A stretch of DNA of 64,000 bases. Source: Anoplopoma fimbria (lineage: Eukaryota > Chordata > Actinopteri > Perciformes > Anoplopomatidae). Where the stretch lies: assembly GCF_027596085.1 (NCBI RefSeq), contig NC_072470.1, positions 4,667,297 to 4,731,296 on the forward strand, in the 5' to 3' direction. Position 1 is the first letter of the stretch, and each line of letters starts with the position of its first letter. The position numbers were made by a program, and so were the translations under genes. The notes under the pieces are model-generated. The model did not search any database. It was not told where the DNA came from and saw nothing but the letters and a program-made list of their open reading frames with translations. Shown piece after piece: positions 1-10,229 of this stretch.

Positions 1-254
1 CTTGACCTGCGTCCGGTCATGCAGAGTCTCGCATCGATAGGTCCCCCGGTCTGACAGAGTCAGGTTTTGGATGATCAGACCGCGTTTGCAGCCGTTCTGG
101 GTCAGCGTGTGTCGGGGACCGGCCTGGATGACCACCCCTTGCCTCATCCACTGGACCTCTCCCATCTCAAGGCTGATCTCTGTCTCCAGGGTGGCGTCGC
201 CAAACTCTTCTGCCATGACAGCCTCCATTTTCTTTGTAAACATGACCTGAGCCT
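1..254 (-). CDS. obsl1: obsl1 exon 17: Ig17 (truncated by window edge)
   Basis: Ig domain starting EAQVMFTKKMEAVMAEE, with VQWMRQGVVIQAGP, IIQNLTLSDRGTYRC and ending in TQVK at the window edge. Acceptor attcag at 255. The donor lies outside the window. Confidence 0.88.
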
Positions 255-3200
255 CTGAATATATAAGGGAGGAGAGACAGATATATAAAATACCACAGTG
301 AACTGTTGAATATAAACTTAGGCTTTCTTTTCATTAAATGGCCTTACCCTGAACTTTGAGGCTGGCTTTGCTTATCTGTCCCTCGGCCTCTGCTGTAATC
401 TTCGAACAGTCCAACATCTGGCATTTCCTGATAACCAAAGTGTGGCACAGGCCGTTGTGGTCTGCCTGGAAACGATCACCAAGGGTGATGGCCTCATTGT
501 CCATGAGCCAGACCAGCTGGGCATCCTCGGGGGAAACCACACACTTGAAGGTGGCATCTTCTCCTTCAAGCACAGCAGTGTTGTGGAGCTCTGTGAGGAA
601 CTCCACCACTCGAGGCACTAAAGAGACACAAGAAAGTTCATCAACCTGCTACCTCATGTAAGAAAAGACAGAAAATCTGAGCACAGGCATACTTACACTC
701 TACTCTCAGCGTGGCAACGGTCCGGTCATCTCTGGACTCACAGGTGTACTCCCCAGAATCCTCTCTGGTTAAACGGTGGATAGTCAAGCTTCGCTCAACA
801 CCATCCGCCCGAATGGAGACCCTCCTGCTTGCAACCACCTCCACGCCGTTCCTCAGCCACTGGACGTCTGCTTTAGGCTTACACACCTCACAGCGAAGGG
901 TCACCATACTGTCGGCATGGGCCAGCGTGTCCCGGAGTGGCTTCACAAACTTGATTCTCATTTCTGCGATACAAAAAAACAAATCAAAGCTGAATTTTTC
1001 TTTTCAGTCCAAAAAGAAATGTTTTATAACTTTATCGGAGGAGAAGATCAAACTGAGATTTTAACCTTTCACCAGCAAGCTGAAGCGAATCTGGTCCGTG
1101 TTGGCATCGCAGGTGTACTCGCCAGCGTCAGAGCGCCTCAAAGGCTCGATGGTAAGGGTGCGTTTATGGCCCTCCACGAGTGCTCGGGAACGTTCGCATT
1201 CAACGGGCGTCCAGTCTTTCAGCCAACGTACTAAAGCGCTTTCCTTGGACACGTAGCTCGTCAAAGTCACGCTCTCTGCCTCATAACCTGTCACGACAAT
1301 GTCCTCCTCTTTGTTCACAAACGTAACCGCAGGCTCTTTGAATGAAAGGGAAAGAGAGAGAAATATTAGGTAATCATTTTGATGATTATATCTATGGAGA
1401 CATCAGTGTGGGTTTTCACCTTGAATCCGGACAACGCTGATCATCTTATCGTCCACAGCATCACACATATACTTCCCAGATTCTGAGGGCTGGACATTTG
1501 AGATGATAATTTTCCTCAGTGTGCCGTAGCTCTCAATGTAGGTCCGGGAGTCACTGGTAAGCAGCTTGTCATTGCAGAACCACTGGACGGGGCGTTGGCA
1601 CGGGACACTTCACAGGCCAGGATCAGGTCATCGCCTTCCACCATCTCCTGGTAGTCAGCGTCATTTGAGTTGCCTACGATTGTCACTGGAGGCTCTAAGA
1701 CAAAGGGGAAAAGACAGATGATTAATTTAAGGGAACAGTTTTAAAACCATTGCATTTACTTTATAAAATTCACTAATGTAACTCTACCTTCTACAGTAAC
1801 CTGGAAGCTGATGTTGTCGTCTCCAGCATCCAGGAAGTACTCTCCTGAGTCTCCAAGTTCAGCGCTCAGGATGACCAATGAGCGGAAAGCACCTTCCTCC
1901 TCTTCGCAGAACCTTTCATCGTCCTCAACACGACAGTTATCCTTGTACCATTTGGTCACGGCATTGGCTCTGGAGAGCTCGCACTCCAACACAATGTCAT
2001 CAGAAAGCATAGATTTAAGATTTGTCTTCATCTCTGTCTTCCTCAGGATCTTCACTGGAGCCTCTGATGATGCAGAATTACATATTGGCAGTCATTATAA
2101 CATAGTGGCTGTCTTTAAAATTGCATTTTGGTACAGAAAGCATCTCAAAAGCCGACATTGCCTCTTACCTGAAACTTTGACCTGGAAATCTATTTTGTCA
2201 TCAACAGCGTCACAGGTGTATTTCCCAGAATCCTCTGGTGTGGGACAGTGGATGGTCAGACGATGGATGAGCCCGTCCTCTGTGATGGTGACGTTACTGC
2301 TCTCCTCTACTTCTTTGCCATTCAGCCACCACACGACTTCAGCGTTTAACCGGGACACCTCGATCTCCAGCACGATCGGTTCGCCGGCGAAACTCTCCAG
2401 ATTGTCAGGCGCGTTTTGGGGACGAGCAAGTGTCACTGGTGGTTCTAAATGAAAAGTACAAAAGTCATTAAAGAGGAAGGAATCATAGAAAATGCTTTTA
2501 AACAGTCTTAGATCTATCATTAAGTCCTCATTCTTACCTGCAATAGTGACCAGGAAGGCCACAGAGTCATCTTCAGTGTCACATACATACTCCCCTGTGT
2601 CGTCCACGGTGGTTGTGGGTATAACCAGCCTGCGTCGAGCCCCATCCACCTCCATGATCAAGTTGTGACTTTCCTCTACCTCCAGGCCGTCTTTGTACCA
2701 GCGGACTGGGGCATCCGCCAGGGAGATCTCACAGCTGAGCTCCAGCCTCTCAGAGGCCAGATGAGTCAGTTCCAGCTCTGATTCACTCGGGGAAACGATT
2801 CTTACCAGCGGCTCTGGTACAGGAGGAGGATCGTTAAACACTTTTCAACACTTCCACACATTTGTATTAGATGTATTATATAATCAGAAGTAAGCTCTAT
2901 GGGAAATTTCAGCCTTACCCTTCACACTAAGCTGGAAAAAGACAGAGTCTCCATCTGTCTCGCAGACATACTCTCCGCCATCTTCCACCGAGCCGCTGAG
3001 GATGGTCAGCCTCCTGTAAGGACCCTCACATATCAACTTAATGTAGTCGCTTTCCTCCACCTCCTGTCCATCCTTGGACCACCGCACCTTCCCACTGGAA
3101 CGAGACAACTCGCACTGCAGGTGGATCTCCTCTGAGATATAGCTCTCCATCACAATATCATCCTTAGGTTCCACAATCATCACTGGAGGCTCTGTGATGG

Positions 3201-6200
3201 AGTCAGAGGAAGCAGGGTGAGAGCAATTAAGATATCTAATGTAACTAATGTTTGTGTAAACATGCAATAAGGGAGATGTTCTGCACTTGCACTAGCAAAT
3301 CAATGTTGTGTACGCTACTCAACAGCAGTCAGACTTGTGTATATATATACCTTTGACATTAACGGTGAACTCCATGCTATTGTTTCCTGCCTGGCAGGTG
3401 TAGCTGCCAGCGTCTGAGGTTTCTGCAGAGCGGATGATCAGCCTCCTCATGCTTCCCTCTGCCTGCAGAGTGATGTTGTCAGAGGGCTGGATCTCACAGC
3501 CGTCCTTATACCTGAGACACAATGAATCAAATACAGTAGAATGTAAAAAACAGGGTTTCAAATAATAAACTAGATACAAAATAATGAAATGAATACTGCT
3601 TTGTAAAGTATAGATACATTTAAGTGATCGGTCGTTCAAAAAATAGAAGTACCAGTTGATCATTTTCATTTTTCTAACAGGAATGATCTCATCGTCTTAC
3701 CACACGACTTCAGCATCGTCTGTGGAGACATGGCAGAGCAGCACCACGGGGTCCAGCTCCATGCTGCTCTTATTGAGCTCCTCCTCTGGAACCGGCCTGA
3801 ACTCCACAGGGGGACCTGAAAAATAACAGGAGGAGGGATGAGGGATGTCAACAGCTGGAACACAAGGTACCAGAGATGCCTCCTTAAAATGAGAAATATT
3901 CTGACTACAATTTGGTTGAACCGAGTGGATTTAAATAAAGTCGAAGGTCACATTAAAACTTTCGATTGATATAAAAATTAGAAAAAGCACATTTGAAAAG
4001 TTGCAAATAGTAAATGTGTAGCATTCGTCTAGATAAAAGAACCCCTAAAATATTAAAATAACATAAAAATAACTCGTAAAATTTTCGATGGATGTAAAAC
4101 ATACCCATTTATATATACTTACACAATTTGTATATAATTATTGGACGTGAATAAATATCAGAGTAGTTAAGTTTATAATAAGACATAATCTTTATCAACT
4201 TTTAAGAAACCTTTTACCTGCAACATCCACGTTGAATTTGATGACTTCTCCTGAAGTTTCACATGAATAAACTCCAGAGTGAGATGCATCAGCTGATTGA
4301 ATCACAATCCTCCTCATGTTCCCATCGGATTGGATGTTCAGGCCATCGGACACCTCGAGCTCCTTGCCATCTTTGAACCAGGTTACTTTTGCGAAGGGGT
4401 GGGAGACTTCACAGTAGAGCACAATGGGGTCACTAATGTCCACCCTCTTGTTGCTGTCATGGTCTGACAGAGGACTGAATTTCACCACAGCAGCTGCAAA
4501 GAAATAAACACAAAAGATAAACTCCAAAGAAATGCATCCATCACATGTTCAATTTAACAGAAATAATAGATAGTTACACCTACGTTTAACCTTGAGCACG
4601 GCTGAATCCCTGACTCCGTTGGCTATGAACGTGACCTCTGCTGTGTCCTCTGTAGTGCTAGTTTCACGGATAACCAATGAGTGCTGTGTTTGGGACTGTT
4701 GTATTGAATATCGTCCGCCATGCTGCAGTTGAGCGCTGTTCAGAAACCAGGTTCCAACCATCGGGGTGGACAGTTCGATGGAGAAGGGAGCGTCTTCTCC
4801 TTCCAGAACCTCACAGCCTTTGAGCCTACTGCAGATCTTTGGTCCAGGAACTAAGGAAAATGAAAAAATAGAAATGCAATTTAACAAAAAAGTCTGCCAG
4901 CTAACACATGTACAATTTTTACTTCACAGAAAGTTCCTTACCCAGATGCACAGCTTTGGGAAACTCCACATGGCCGCTTCGCCCATACTTGTTGATGCAA
5001 CAGACACGGAACCGGTAGTCGCCTTCGCACGGCACGCTGTCGCTGTTGATCTCAGCTGAGGTGGCGGTGTCTGAGGTGAAACACTTCTGCCACTCTTGGG
5101 ATCCCACTTCCTGTCTCTCCACGACAAAGATGGATCGGGTGGAGGTCTGGCTGTTTGGGGCTGGAACCCAGGTGAGCAGGGTGCTGTTGGGTCGGTCCGC
5201 ATCCATTTTCACTCCAACAGGGCAGATAGGAGGGCAATGTCTTGTGGCTAAAAGGGGGAAAATACAAAGAATATACTAAAACTCAAAGCTTAAAGTCTTT
5301 GCAAACCAATTCTTGAAACGGTGAAACAAACATGCACGTTAGCATTTCCTGAATGTACCTTTGACCTTGAGACGCGATGAGGTCTTGGATCTTCCTGCGA
5401 CAAAGCTCACTACCCCCGAGTCTTGATAGGCCACGTTGACAAAAACCAGAATGTGAGTTTTGCCAAAAGACTTGAGGATCGTCTGATGAGTCTCATGTAG
5501 CTTCAAGCCGTCTTTGAACCAGTGGATCTCCATGTCGTCGCTCTCCACCTCCACACAGAACACCGCGTTCTCACCCTCCAGGACCTCCAGCTTCCGGGTA
5601 AGTTTACGAATAATAGTACCTGTGAGTAGATCAATTATTTTATTTACGTTCATTTGTATTGTACAACTATTTTCATTCGCTAAACTTAGTGGGGATCTTT
5701 TTCTCTGTAGCAAATCCAAAGATGGTGTATAAATTTAAATCTTAAATGCTGTAAAGTGTTACCCTGTCTAATTGTACATGATCAATTAAATGTATCCCAC
5801 AAACCCACATTCAGTACAACAAACCTTTAACTGACAGCTCTGCAATGCTCTTCCCTCCATCTGGCATCTCACAGAGATACACTCCATCGTCGTCCGTCCC
5901 AACATCGTGGATGGTCAGTCTTCGTGTGGCTCCTTTCTGCTCCATCCCGTATTTACTGCTGGGCATCAGCCGCTGGTCCTCCAGGTACCAGGCATTTGGG
6001 AGCGACTCATCGGGCACCTCACACTCCAGCACGGCGACATCCCTCTCCCTCACCTCTACGTCTTTTAACGGACGCCTGAACCGCACCGCTGGGCCTGGAG
6101 AACAACAGAAACGGGTAAGGGTAGATGTTTTGACTCAACAAACAGTGGATGATTTAGGATAGTTGTAGTTATAGTAATAACATAATGTGTTTTCCTAGAG

Positions 6201-8085
6201 TCATGGCTTGAATTGATAAACAGTTGTATATTTATGGTCGGACACGTGTACAAAGATTTATGGGGATTATTAAAACACAAAGAGTGTGCTCTGTTGCAGT
6301 ATATTTAACAGTTTTTCCTTGTAGTACAAATTCTTTCAGTTCACTCGAATCTCTCGTGCCACCACTAAATACTTTTTAAGCCGTGCTCCGTTGCTCTAAT
6401 GCCACTCTATGTTATCTGTACATTAAATACTGAAAAGTTGACCCCAAGCCTAAACTGACACTTAATGATAGAGGCAGCTGGCTTAGTGCAGGACTGAACA
6501 CATGAAAAGGCATCTGACCCGGAGAGTTATCTCCCCATTATGAAGGGATTAGGACAAAATAATTAGCCACTTTAAAAGGAGATGCCATGCATTTCAACAA
6601 TGCACACGAGCTATTAGCCTGAACAAGTGCAGCTTGTGGTTGGATGCATCAGTGACACAATGATTGATTTATTTGGATATTTACTAACAATGACAAGAAT
6701 TGTCACTGGCACAGAATCTTTTGTGTTGTGTTTTGTTATTTGCTCTCGGCTGTTGTTTTGACATTTTTGAGTTATTTATAATTGCATTGATGTTCCATCC
6801 ATCTAAGAAGCCATTGGCATTTTGAATAATAATATATATCGTGTTACATTTAGAAATCTGGCAGTTAGAAGTGCATGAAAAGCAGGAATCTATCTCCTAC
6901 CTTTGACGGACAGGTGAACAGCACTGAGGGTGTTTCCAAGAGCGTTAGATGCTGCACACACATACAGTCCTGTGTCTTGCACTTTACAGTACAGAACCTT
7001 CAGCGTGTAGTAGCCCTCTCTGTCCTCAAATATCAGATGACGTCTCCCGGGTTCTAGGGGAACCCCGTCTTTCCTCCAAATGATCTCTGGCTTGGGCTTC
7101 CCTGTCACAAAGCATCGGAACTTGGCGTGTTTCCCCTCTGCCACTGCAAACTTCTTGGCTTTGGACGCTCTGACAGGCGGCTCCTCTATGACCCTCGACA
7201 AGCTGAGCCTCCCGCCCCTGTGCCTCGGTGACCACTGACTGTTGGTTTGACCGTTCGAGGACATTTTACTCTCCTCTCGTTCCGGTACGGGCTCGATAAG
7301 AAGGACGGCGCCGGCCAAGGCCTCGCCATGGCAGTTGATGGCCCTGCAGGTGTAGACGCCTTTGTCTGGCATGCGCGTCCTGTAGATTTTGAGCTGGAAC
7401 CAGCCGCCATCTTGATTGCTCACGCTGAAGTGTGCACTCTCAAAGATGTCGTTCAGCTTCTTCCCGTCTTTCTCCCACGTTACCTCGGGCAGAGGAGTGC
7501 CCCACATTTTGCAGGAGAAGGCGGCATCTTCACCCCGATCCACACGCAAAGAGAGGGGCTTGATGAGGAATCGAGGTTTATCATCAGACGCTAAATCTAC
7601 ATCCTCTTGTTTTTCACTAAACATCTGCTTGTGCTCTCCATTTAGATCCTCTCCATTTTCTCTCCTGTGTTCGGCATTTGTCACTCTGCAGTAGCCATTC
7701 TGGTGTTCAAGTTCTCCATTTTCCCTCATTGGTTGCTGCATACCATTGACTCCTAATTGCGTTTGCCCCCCTTCCTGTGGCTGGGCCTCTCCTTCCACTT
7801 TAAGGGAGGCGGCTGCATAAGTTTCACCTATGCTATTCTTGGCCTTGCAAATATACTGGCCAGCATCCTGCAGAGATACTCCAGTAATGGTCAACAGGTA
7901 TGCGTTTCCGTCCTCGGAGAGCTTGTAGTGTCCATCAGACAAGATCTGGATGTTTTTACGCTCCCAGATCACATCAGGACGAGGGTCCCCACCAATTTGG
8001 CACCTCAGTGTGGCGTCTGAGCCACAAAGTGCCACCACAGGGCGTGGGTAGCCCAAAACACGAGGCGCACCTCCAAAATATCCAT
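1..8085 (-). CDS. obsl1: obsl1 gene (5' part, 17 coding exons), obscurin-like protein 1
   Basis: Giant modular cytoskeletal adaptor. In the family it links titin and myomesin at the M-band and is a subunit of the CUL7-OBSL1-CCDC8 (3M) complex. Domain order read here: Ig1-Ig2-Ig3 in one exon, Ig4, Ig5, FnIII, Ig6 to Ig17 (partial). OBSL1 rather than obscurin is supported by the Ig3 motif EGKHAKFRC with KVLYC, the Fn3 motif ERQEVGS, and repeated exon starts EPPV. Exon coordinates, 5' to 3' on the minus strand: 8085-6901, 6094-5825, 5619-5359, 5247-4942, 4850-4584, 4493-4218, 3815-3701, 3511-3351, 3191-2919, 2813-2538, 2444-2169, 2063-1790, 1694-1420, 1335-1066, 963-697, 617-348, 254-1. Introns are phase 1 except the phase 2 intron inside Ig8. 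Two apparent 1-bp deletions (8075-8078 and 1589-1592) break the frame. Whether this is the a or b fish co-orthologue cannot be decided. The C-terminal Ig domains lie beyond the left edge. Confidence 0.92.
348..617 (-). CDS. obsl1: obsl1 exon 16: Ig16
   Basis: Ig domain with PRVVEFLTELHNTAVLEGED, TFKCVVSPEDAQLVWLMDN and CHTLVIRKCQ. It lacks the F-strand YxC. It resembles the human OBSL1 domain containing KLVSELTPLTVHEGDDATF. Confidence 0.91.
697..963 (-). CDS. obsl1: obsl1 exon 15: Ig15
   Basis: Ig domain starting EMRIKFVKPLRDT, with TLRCEVCKPKADVQWLRNG, ERSLTIHRLTRED and GEYTCESRDDR. Donor GAGT|gtaagt, phase 1. Confidence 0.92.
1066..1335 (-). CDS. obsl1: obsl1 exon 14: Ig14
   Basis: Ig domain starting EPAVTFVNKEED, with VRWLKDWTPVECE, KRTLTIEPLRRSD and GEYTCDANTD. 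The B-strand Cys is replaced by Ser (VTLTSYVS). Acceptor ttcaaag, donor AAAG|gttaaa. Confidence 0.91.
1420..1694 (-). CDS. obsl1: obsl1 exon 13: Ig13, with apparent 1-bp deletion
   Basis: Ig domain starting EPPVTIVGNSND, with LILACEVSRANAP. The frame then breaks. The other frame immediately continues as VQWFCNDKLLTSD, then RKIIISNVQPSESGKYMC and DAVDDK, ending in phase 1 CAAG|gtgaaa. One missing base in the CCCC run (GGGG at 1589-1592 on the plus strand) explains both halves, and the splice sites are intact. This is either an assembly error or a real frameshift. Confidence 0.85.
1790..2063 (-). CDS. obsl1: obsl1 exon 12: Ig12
   Basis: Ig domain starting EAPVKILRK, with VLECELSRANAVTKWYKDN. 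The F strand reads GEYFLDAGDD, so the second Cys is missing. Donor GAAG|gtagag. Confidence 0.91.
2169..2444 (-). CDS. obsl1: obsl1 exon 11: Ig11
   Basis: Ig domain starting EPPVTLARPQNA, with VVWWLNGKEVEESSN, HRLTIH and GKYTCDAVDDK. The B-strand Cys is replaced (VLEIEVSR), so it cannot form the canonical disulfide. Confidence 0.91.
2538..2813 (-). CDS. obsl1: obsl1 exon 10: Ig10
   Basis: Ig domain starting EPLVRIVSPSES, with LSCEISLADAPVRWYKDG, LEVEES, RRRLVIP and GEYVCDTEDDS. It is very close to the human OBSL1 mid-region repeats (DAPVRWYKDGLEVEES). Confidence 0.93.
2919..3191 (-). CDS. obsl1: obsl1 exon 9: Ig9
   Basis: Ig domain starting EPPVMIVEPKDD, with HLQCELSRSSGKVRWSKDG, EESDYIKL, RRLTI and GEYVCETDGDS. 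It belongs to the EPPV-type serial Ig repeats specific to the OBSL1 mid-region. Confidence 0.92.
3351..3511 (-). CDS. obsl1: obsl1 exon 8: second half of Ig8
   Basis: Completes Ig8. The acceptor gtctcag is followed by G-TAT-AAG-GAC-GGC, which restores WYKDG. It continues with MRRLIIR, GSYTCQAGNNS and FTVNVKG. The donor AAAG|gtatat lies beside a short TA repeat. Confidence 0.9.
3701..3815 (-). CDS. obsl1: obsl1 exon 7: first half of Ig8
   Basis: N-terminal half of Ig8: GPPVEFRPVPEEE, then VVLLCHVSTDDAEVV. It ends in phase 2 within the core Trp codon (TG|gtaaga), so this Ig fold is split between two exons, unlike its neighbours. Confidence 0.9.
4218..4493 (-). CDS. obsl1: obsl1 exon 6: Ig7
   Basis: Ig domain with VLYCEVSHPF, TWFKDGKELEVSD, MRRIVIQ and GVYSCETSG. 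Acceptor tttgcag, donor GCAG|gtaaaa. Both cysteines and the core Trp are present. Confidence 0.92.
4584..4850 (-). CDS. obsl1: obsl1 exon 5: Ig6
   Basis: Degenerate Ig domain with GCEVLEGEDAPFSIELS and GTWFLNSAQL. It lacks both canonical cysteines (FSIEL and VTFIANG instead), as in the OBSL1 domain that follows Fn3. The donor is taken as phase 1 AAAC|gtaggt; an alternative gtgtaa lies 4 nt downstream. Confidence 0.88.
4942..5247 (-). CDS. obsl1: obsl1 exon 4: fibronectin type III domain
   Basis: The single Fn3 module of OBSL1. Key elements are TLLTWVPAP (B strand Trp), VVERQEVGSQEW (C strand), GDYRFRVCCINKYGRS (F-G, Tyr core) and the end VEFPKAVHLG. Acceptor ttttag at 5248, donor CTGG|gtaagg. 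Its position after Ig5 fits the family layout. Confidence 0.93.
5359..5619 (-). CDS. obsl1: obsl1 exon 3: Ig5
   Basis: Ig domain beginning GTIIRKLTRKLEVLEGENAV, close to the OBSL1 Ig5 signature of RKLxVLEGENAV. It lacks the usual F-strand Cys (VVSFVAG replaces YxC), as in mammalian OBSL1. Phase 1 at both ends. Confidence 0.93.
5825..6094 (-). CDS. obsl1: obsl1 exon 2: Ig4
   Basis: Ig domain with the motif FRRPLKDVEVRERD, Cys pair VLECEVPD and GVYLCEMPD, ending in SVKG. It follows the OBSL1 Ig4 pattern of RPLxDVE, AW and EDQRL. Acceptor ctccag at 6095, donor AAAG|gtttgt at 5825; both boundaries are phase 1. Confidence 0.93.
6901..8085 (-). CDS. obsl1: obsl1 coding exon 1: start, Ig1, Ig2, Ig3
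   Basis: A single large exon carries three I-set Ig domains, as expected for OBSL1. Ig1 has its Cys pair in TLRCQIGG and GQYICKAK. A linker of about 70 residues, rich in Asn, Glu and Gly, separates Ig1 from Ig2 (FSCKMWG, GVYTCRA). A Ser/Arg-rich linker precedes Ig3 (KFRCFVTG, GLYVCAAS). In OBSL1/obscurin, Ig1 is the titin-binding module and Ig3 the myomesin-binding module. The start is taken as the ATG at 8085-8083 (context gtcATGG), which reads M-D-I. The frame needed for the conserved GGAPRVLGYPRPVV segment is reached only if one T is added to the run at 8078-8075. In the Ig1 frame itself there is an in-frame TGA upstream and no ATG. The donor is AAAG|gtagga at 6901/6900. Confidence 0.88.
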
Positions 8086-8175
8086 GACGAAGTCACCCTC
8101 TCTGTGGTTTGAATGAAGGAATTGACTTTGTTGCGGGATCTCCTCAGTAAGAGCCTCTTATCTCTGGGAAAGGAG
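8086..8175 (-). other. obsl1: 5' UTR part of the obsl1 start exon
   Basis: A strong splice acceptor on the minus strand (pyrimidine-rich tract then ttacag) ends at 8176. The stretch from 8175 to the ATG at 8085 is therefore probably 5' UTR joined to at least one upstream noncoding exon. Confidence 0.6.
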
Positions 8176-9093
8176 CTGTAAGATAAAGAAAATGTATATT
8201 TCATTAGGCAATCGACTTTCATTGACGCTCAGACCCAAAGTAACAATCTAAACACTCAATTGAGAGTTTTCTTGCCTTGACTCTAGTGACACATTGTGAG
8301 AAAATCAGGAGTTTGCGAGCAGGAATCCGATTTAGATGATTCATTGCAGGGAGGAGTGTTCTAAAAAGTTTAATATATTCAACATACATTGATCAAGCCA
8401 TTAAGGCTTAACTCAACATGTTCAGTAAGGTGTTTATCACATGCTTGGTGGTTTAGTAAAGTAGGTTTTGAGCAATCGTAAACCACTCTCGGTGGTCTTT
8501 CAGCTGGTGCTGTAACTCATTGAAGAGTGTATTTATAAAGTAGTCTGTCCAAAATAAGACAGGAGACCATGTGCCACACAGCATGCAAACTGTGCAGTCT
8601 GGAGCCACTAAATAAGACCAAACTGACTCATTAGTTTATGTATGTATGGAGCATGAAAGTCACCTGTATCCCTCCTGATGGATTGTCTTTGTCTCTTTGC
8701 ATTGTTGCCATTCCCTTTATAAAGCTAACTTCCCCCTTCTTGATAACATCTTTCTGCATTCCAACAGCGTATGGTTTGATCATGAAGCAGCCAGTGGAAA
8801 ACGTTATCTCTCTCATGTTGTCATTATCTCTCTTTCGGCATTAACCGTCCCTGCCGTATGACGCACCACACTCTCATCCGATGCATGTCCTCTGAACAGC
8901 ATGGATCATGTAGTCATGCTTGGTCTTGGCTGGAAAAATATCTCTCCGGGTGGCATGTCAGATATTTCTATAGTGTTATGATCAGTAAAGACTTGAAAGA
9001 GGCTCAGCTACAAATTGAGCATTGTGTTGGCACTTGGGTAGAAATCATTCTTTTTCAGCAGGCCTGAACAAAACAGTGAAAGGATAAACTTAC

Positions 9094-9267
9094 CTCTATA
9101 TGAGTCGCTGTCTTTAAAGCATTATGCCACCGATGGGGGGTATATTTAAAGATTTTGTCCTCAAAACGTTCATTGATTTGTCCCTTCTTTGGTTTGTTGT
9201 TTGTAGATTCTGGCAAACCTCCTCTTCGCTGAGAGTCACAGCAAGTGAGATAAAGTAGATCTTCCAT
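9094..9267 (-). other. obsl1: Candidate noncoding leader exon of obsl1 (5' boundary unknown)
   Basis: A good minus-strand donor (tagag|gtaagt) lies at 9094/9093. Splicing it to the acceptor at 8175 would place this stretch in the 5' UTR. An ATG at 9267 opens a short reading frame of 58 codons to the donor, with no similarity I recognise. After splicing it meets a stop within a few codons, so it would be an upstream ORF. The transcription start is not resolved. A MEF2-like CTAAAAATAC sits further upstream at 9509-9518. Confidence 0.35.
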
Positions 9268-10229
9268 TCACACTCGGCGGCCCATAGTCACAGGCGTCAG
9301 GTCTCGGTTGTGTCCCCTCGGCGTGGCGTGAGGTTGCAGGTGGCAGAGAGGAAAATGACCACAGCGTTTCAGCCGAGCGCTTGGTTTATGCGTCAGCTCT
9401 GATACTGTCATTGTCCAGCAGCTAAAGAGTGAGAGAGAGAGTTGGAATGGGGGTGGGGGGGGGGGGGCATTAAATGCTTTCACAGCTGCTGCCACTGCAA
9501 GCCGCCACCTAAAAATACCGTCAGCTTGGACGACAGAGGTCCAGATAAAGTTAGGCCCCCCCATTCACAGACCGCGGGTCACTAAAGATAGAGGGGAAGC
9601 CGAGCTCTGCTGTGGATCACTCAGCTCAACAGACATTCAGAGTTAAACCTCCAAAGAGAAAGGACACCCCACCTGCTTTAGCTCCTTCACTCATGAGTCA
9701 TGCTGACCCATAAATAAGGTCAAACTAGAGTCGGTCATTATTAGTAAATGATTTCTATAGAGCAGTGAGCTAGAGAATAGGCAGAAACAACAATAGTTAC
9801 CAAATGTTCTTAAACTGCATTACAAAGAAAAAGGTGTAGTCTGAGGCTGTTCTCTGTGATGTATGAGACACTGATAAGGAAAAGATTGACGAAGCGTTGG
9901 AAGCATTTCAGCCCAAATGATCTGGCAAGTCATATAATGACTATTAGGGTATTAGGAAAGAGTTTAAATTAGCATTTTACACATGGAGAGGATATATAAA
10001 GCTCATACTGCTTCCTCTAATTCAGTTACTTTGATGTTGTAAAATCCAACGGTTTATAAATGCAGAGGGAAACAAGTGAAACATGTATTACTCCATGGAT
10101 GATGCTGGACTTTTTTTGGGCAGAAAAGATGACTCATAACTCTGAGGATCAAAGTCAGACGAGGAGTTTATAATTTAGATTTTTCTTAGATGTGGTGGTC
10201 ATTAGGTGTAATGGTTCAGTGTCCTAAAG

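Noticed and set aside
1061..1318. Methionine starts inside obsl1 exons as separate small genes
   Set aside because: Each is an internal part of an Ig exon with matching phase 1 splice sites, so they belong to one spliced gene.
1..8085. Assignment to obscurin (obscn) instead of obsl1
   Set aside because: Fn3 position and motifs (ERQEVGS), the Ig3 motifs and the EPPV-type serial Ig domains match OBSL1. Obscurin's serial domains have the EPKVVFAKEQ type.
9268..9564. Minus-strand reading frame of 98 codons upstream of obsl1
   Set aside because: It is rich in low-complexity Pro and Ser-Leu runs from a C/G-rich tract and has no recognisable domain. It is more likely noncoding leader or promoter sequence.
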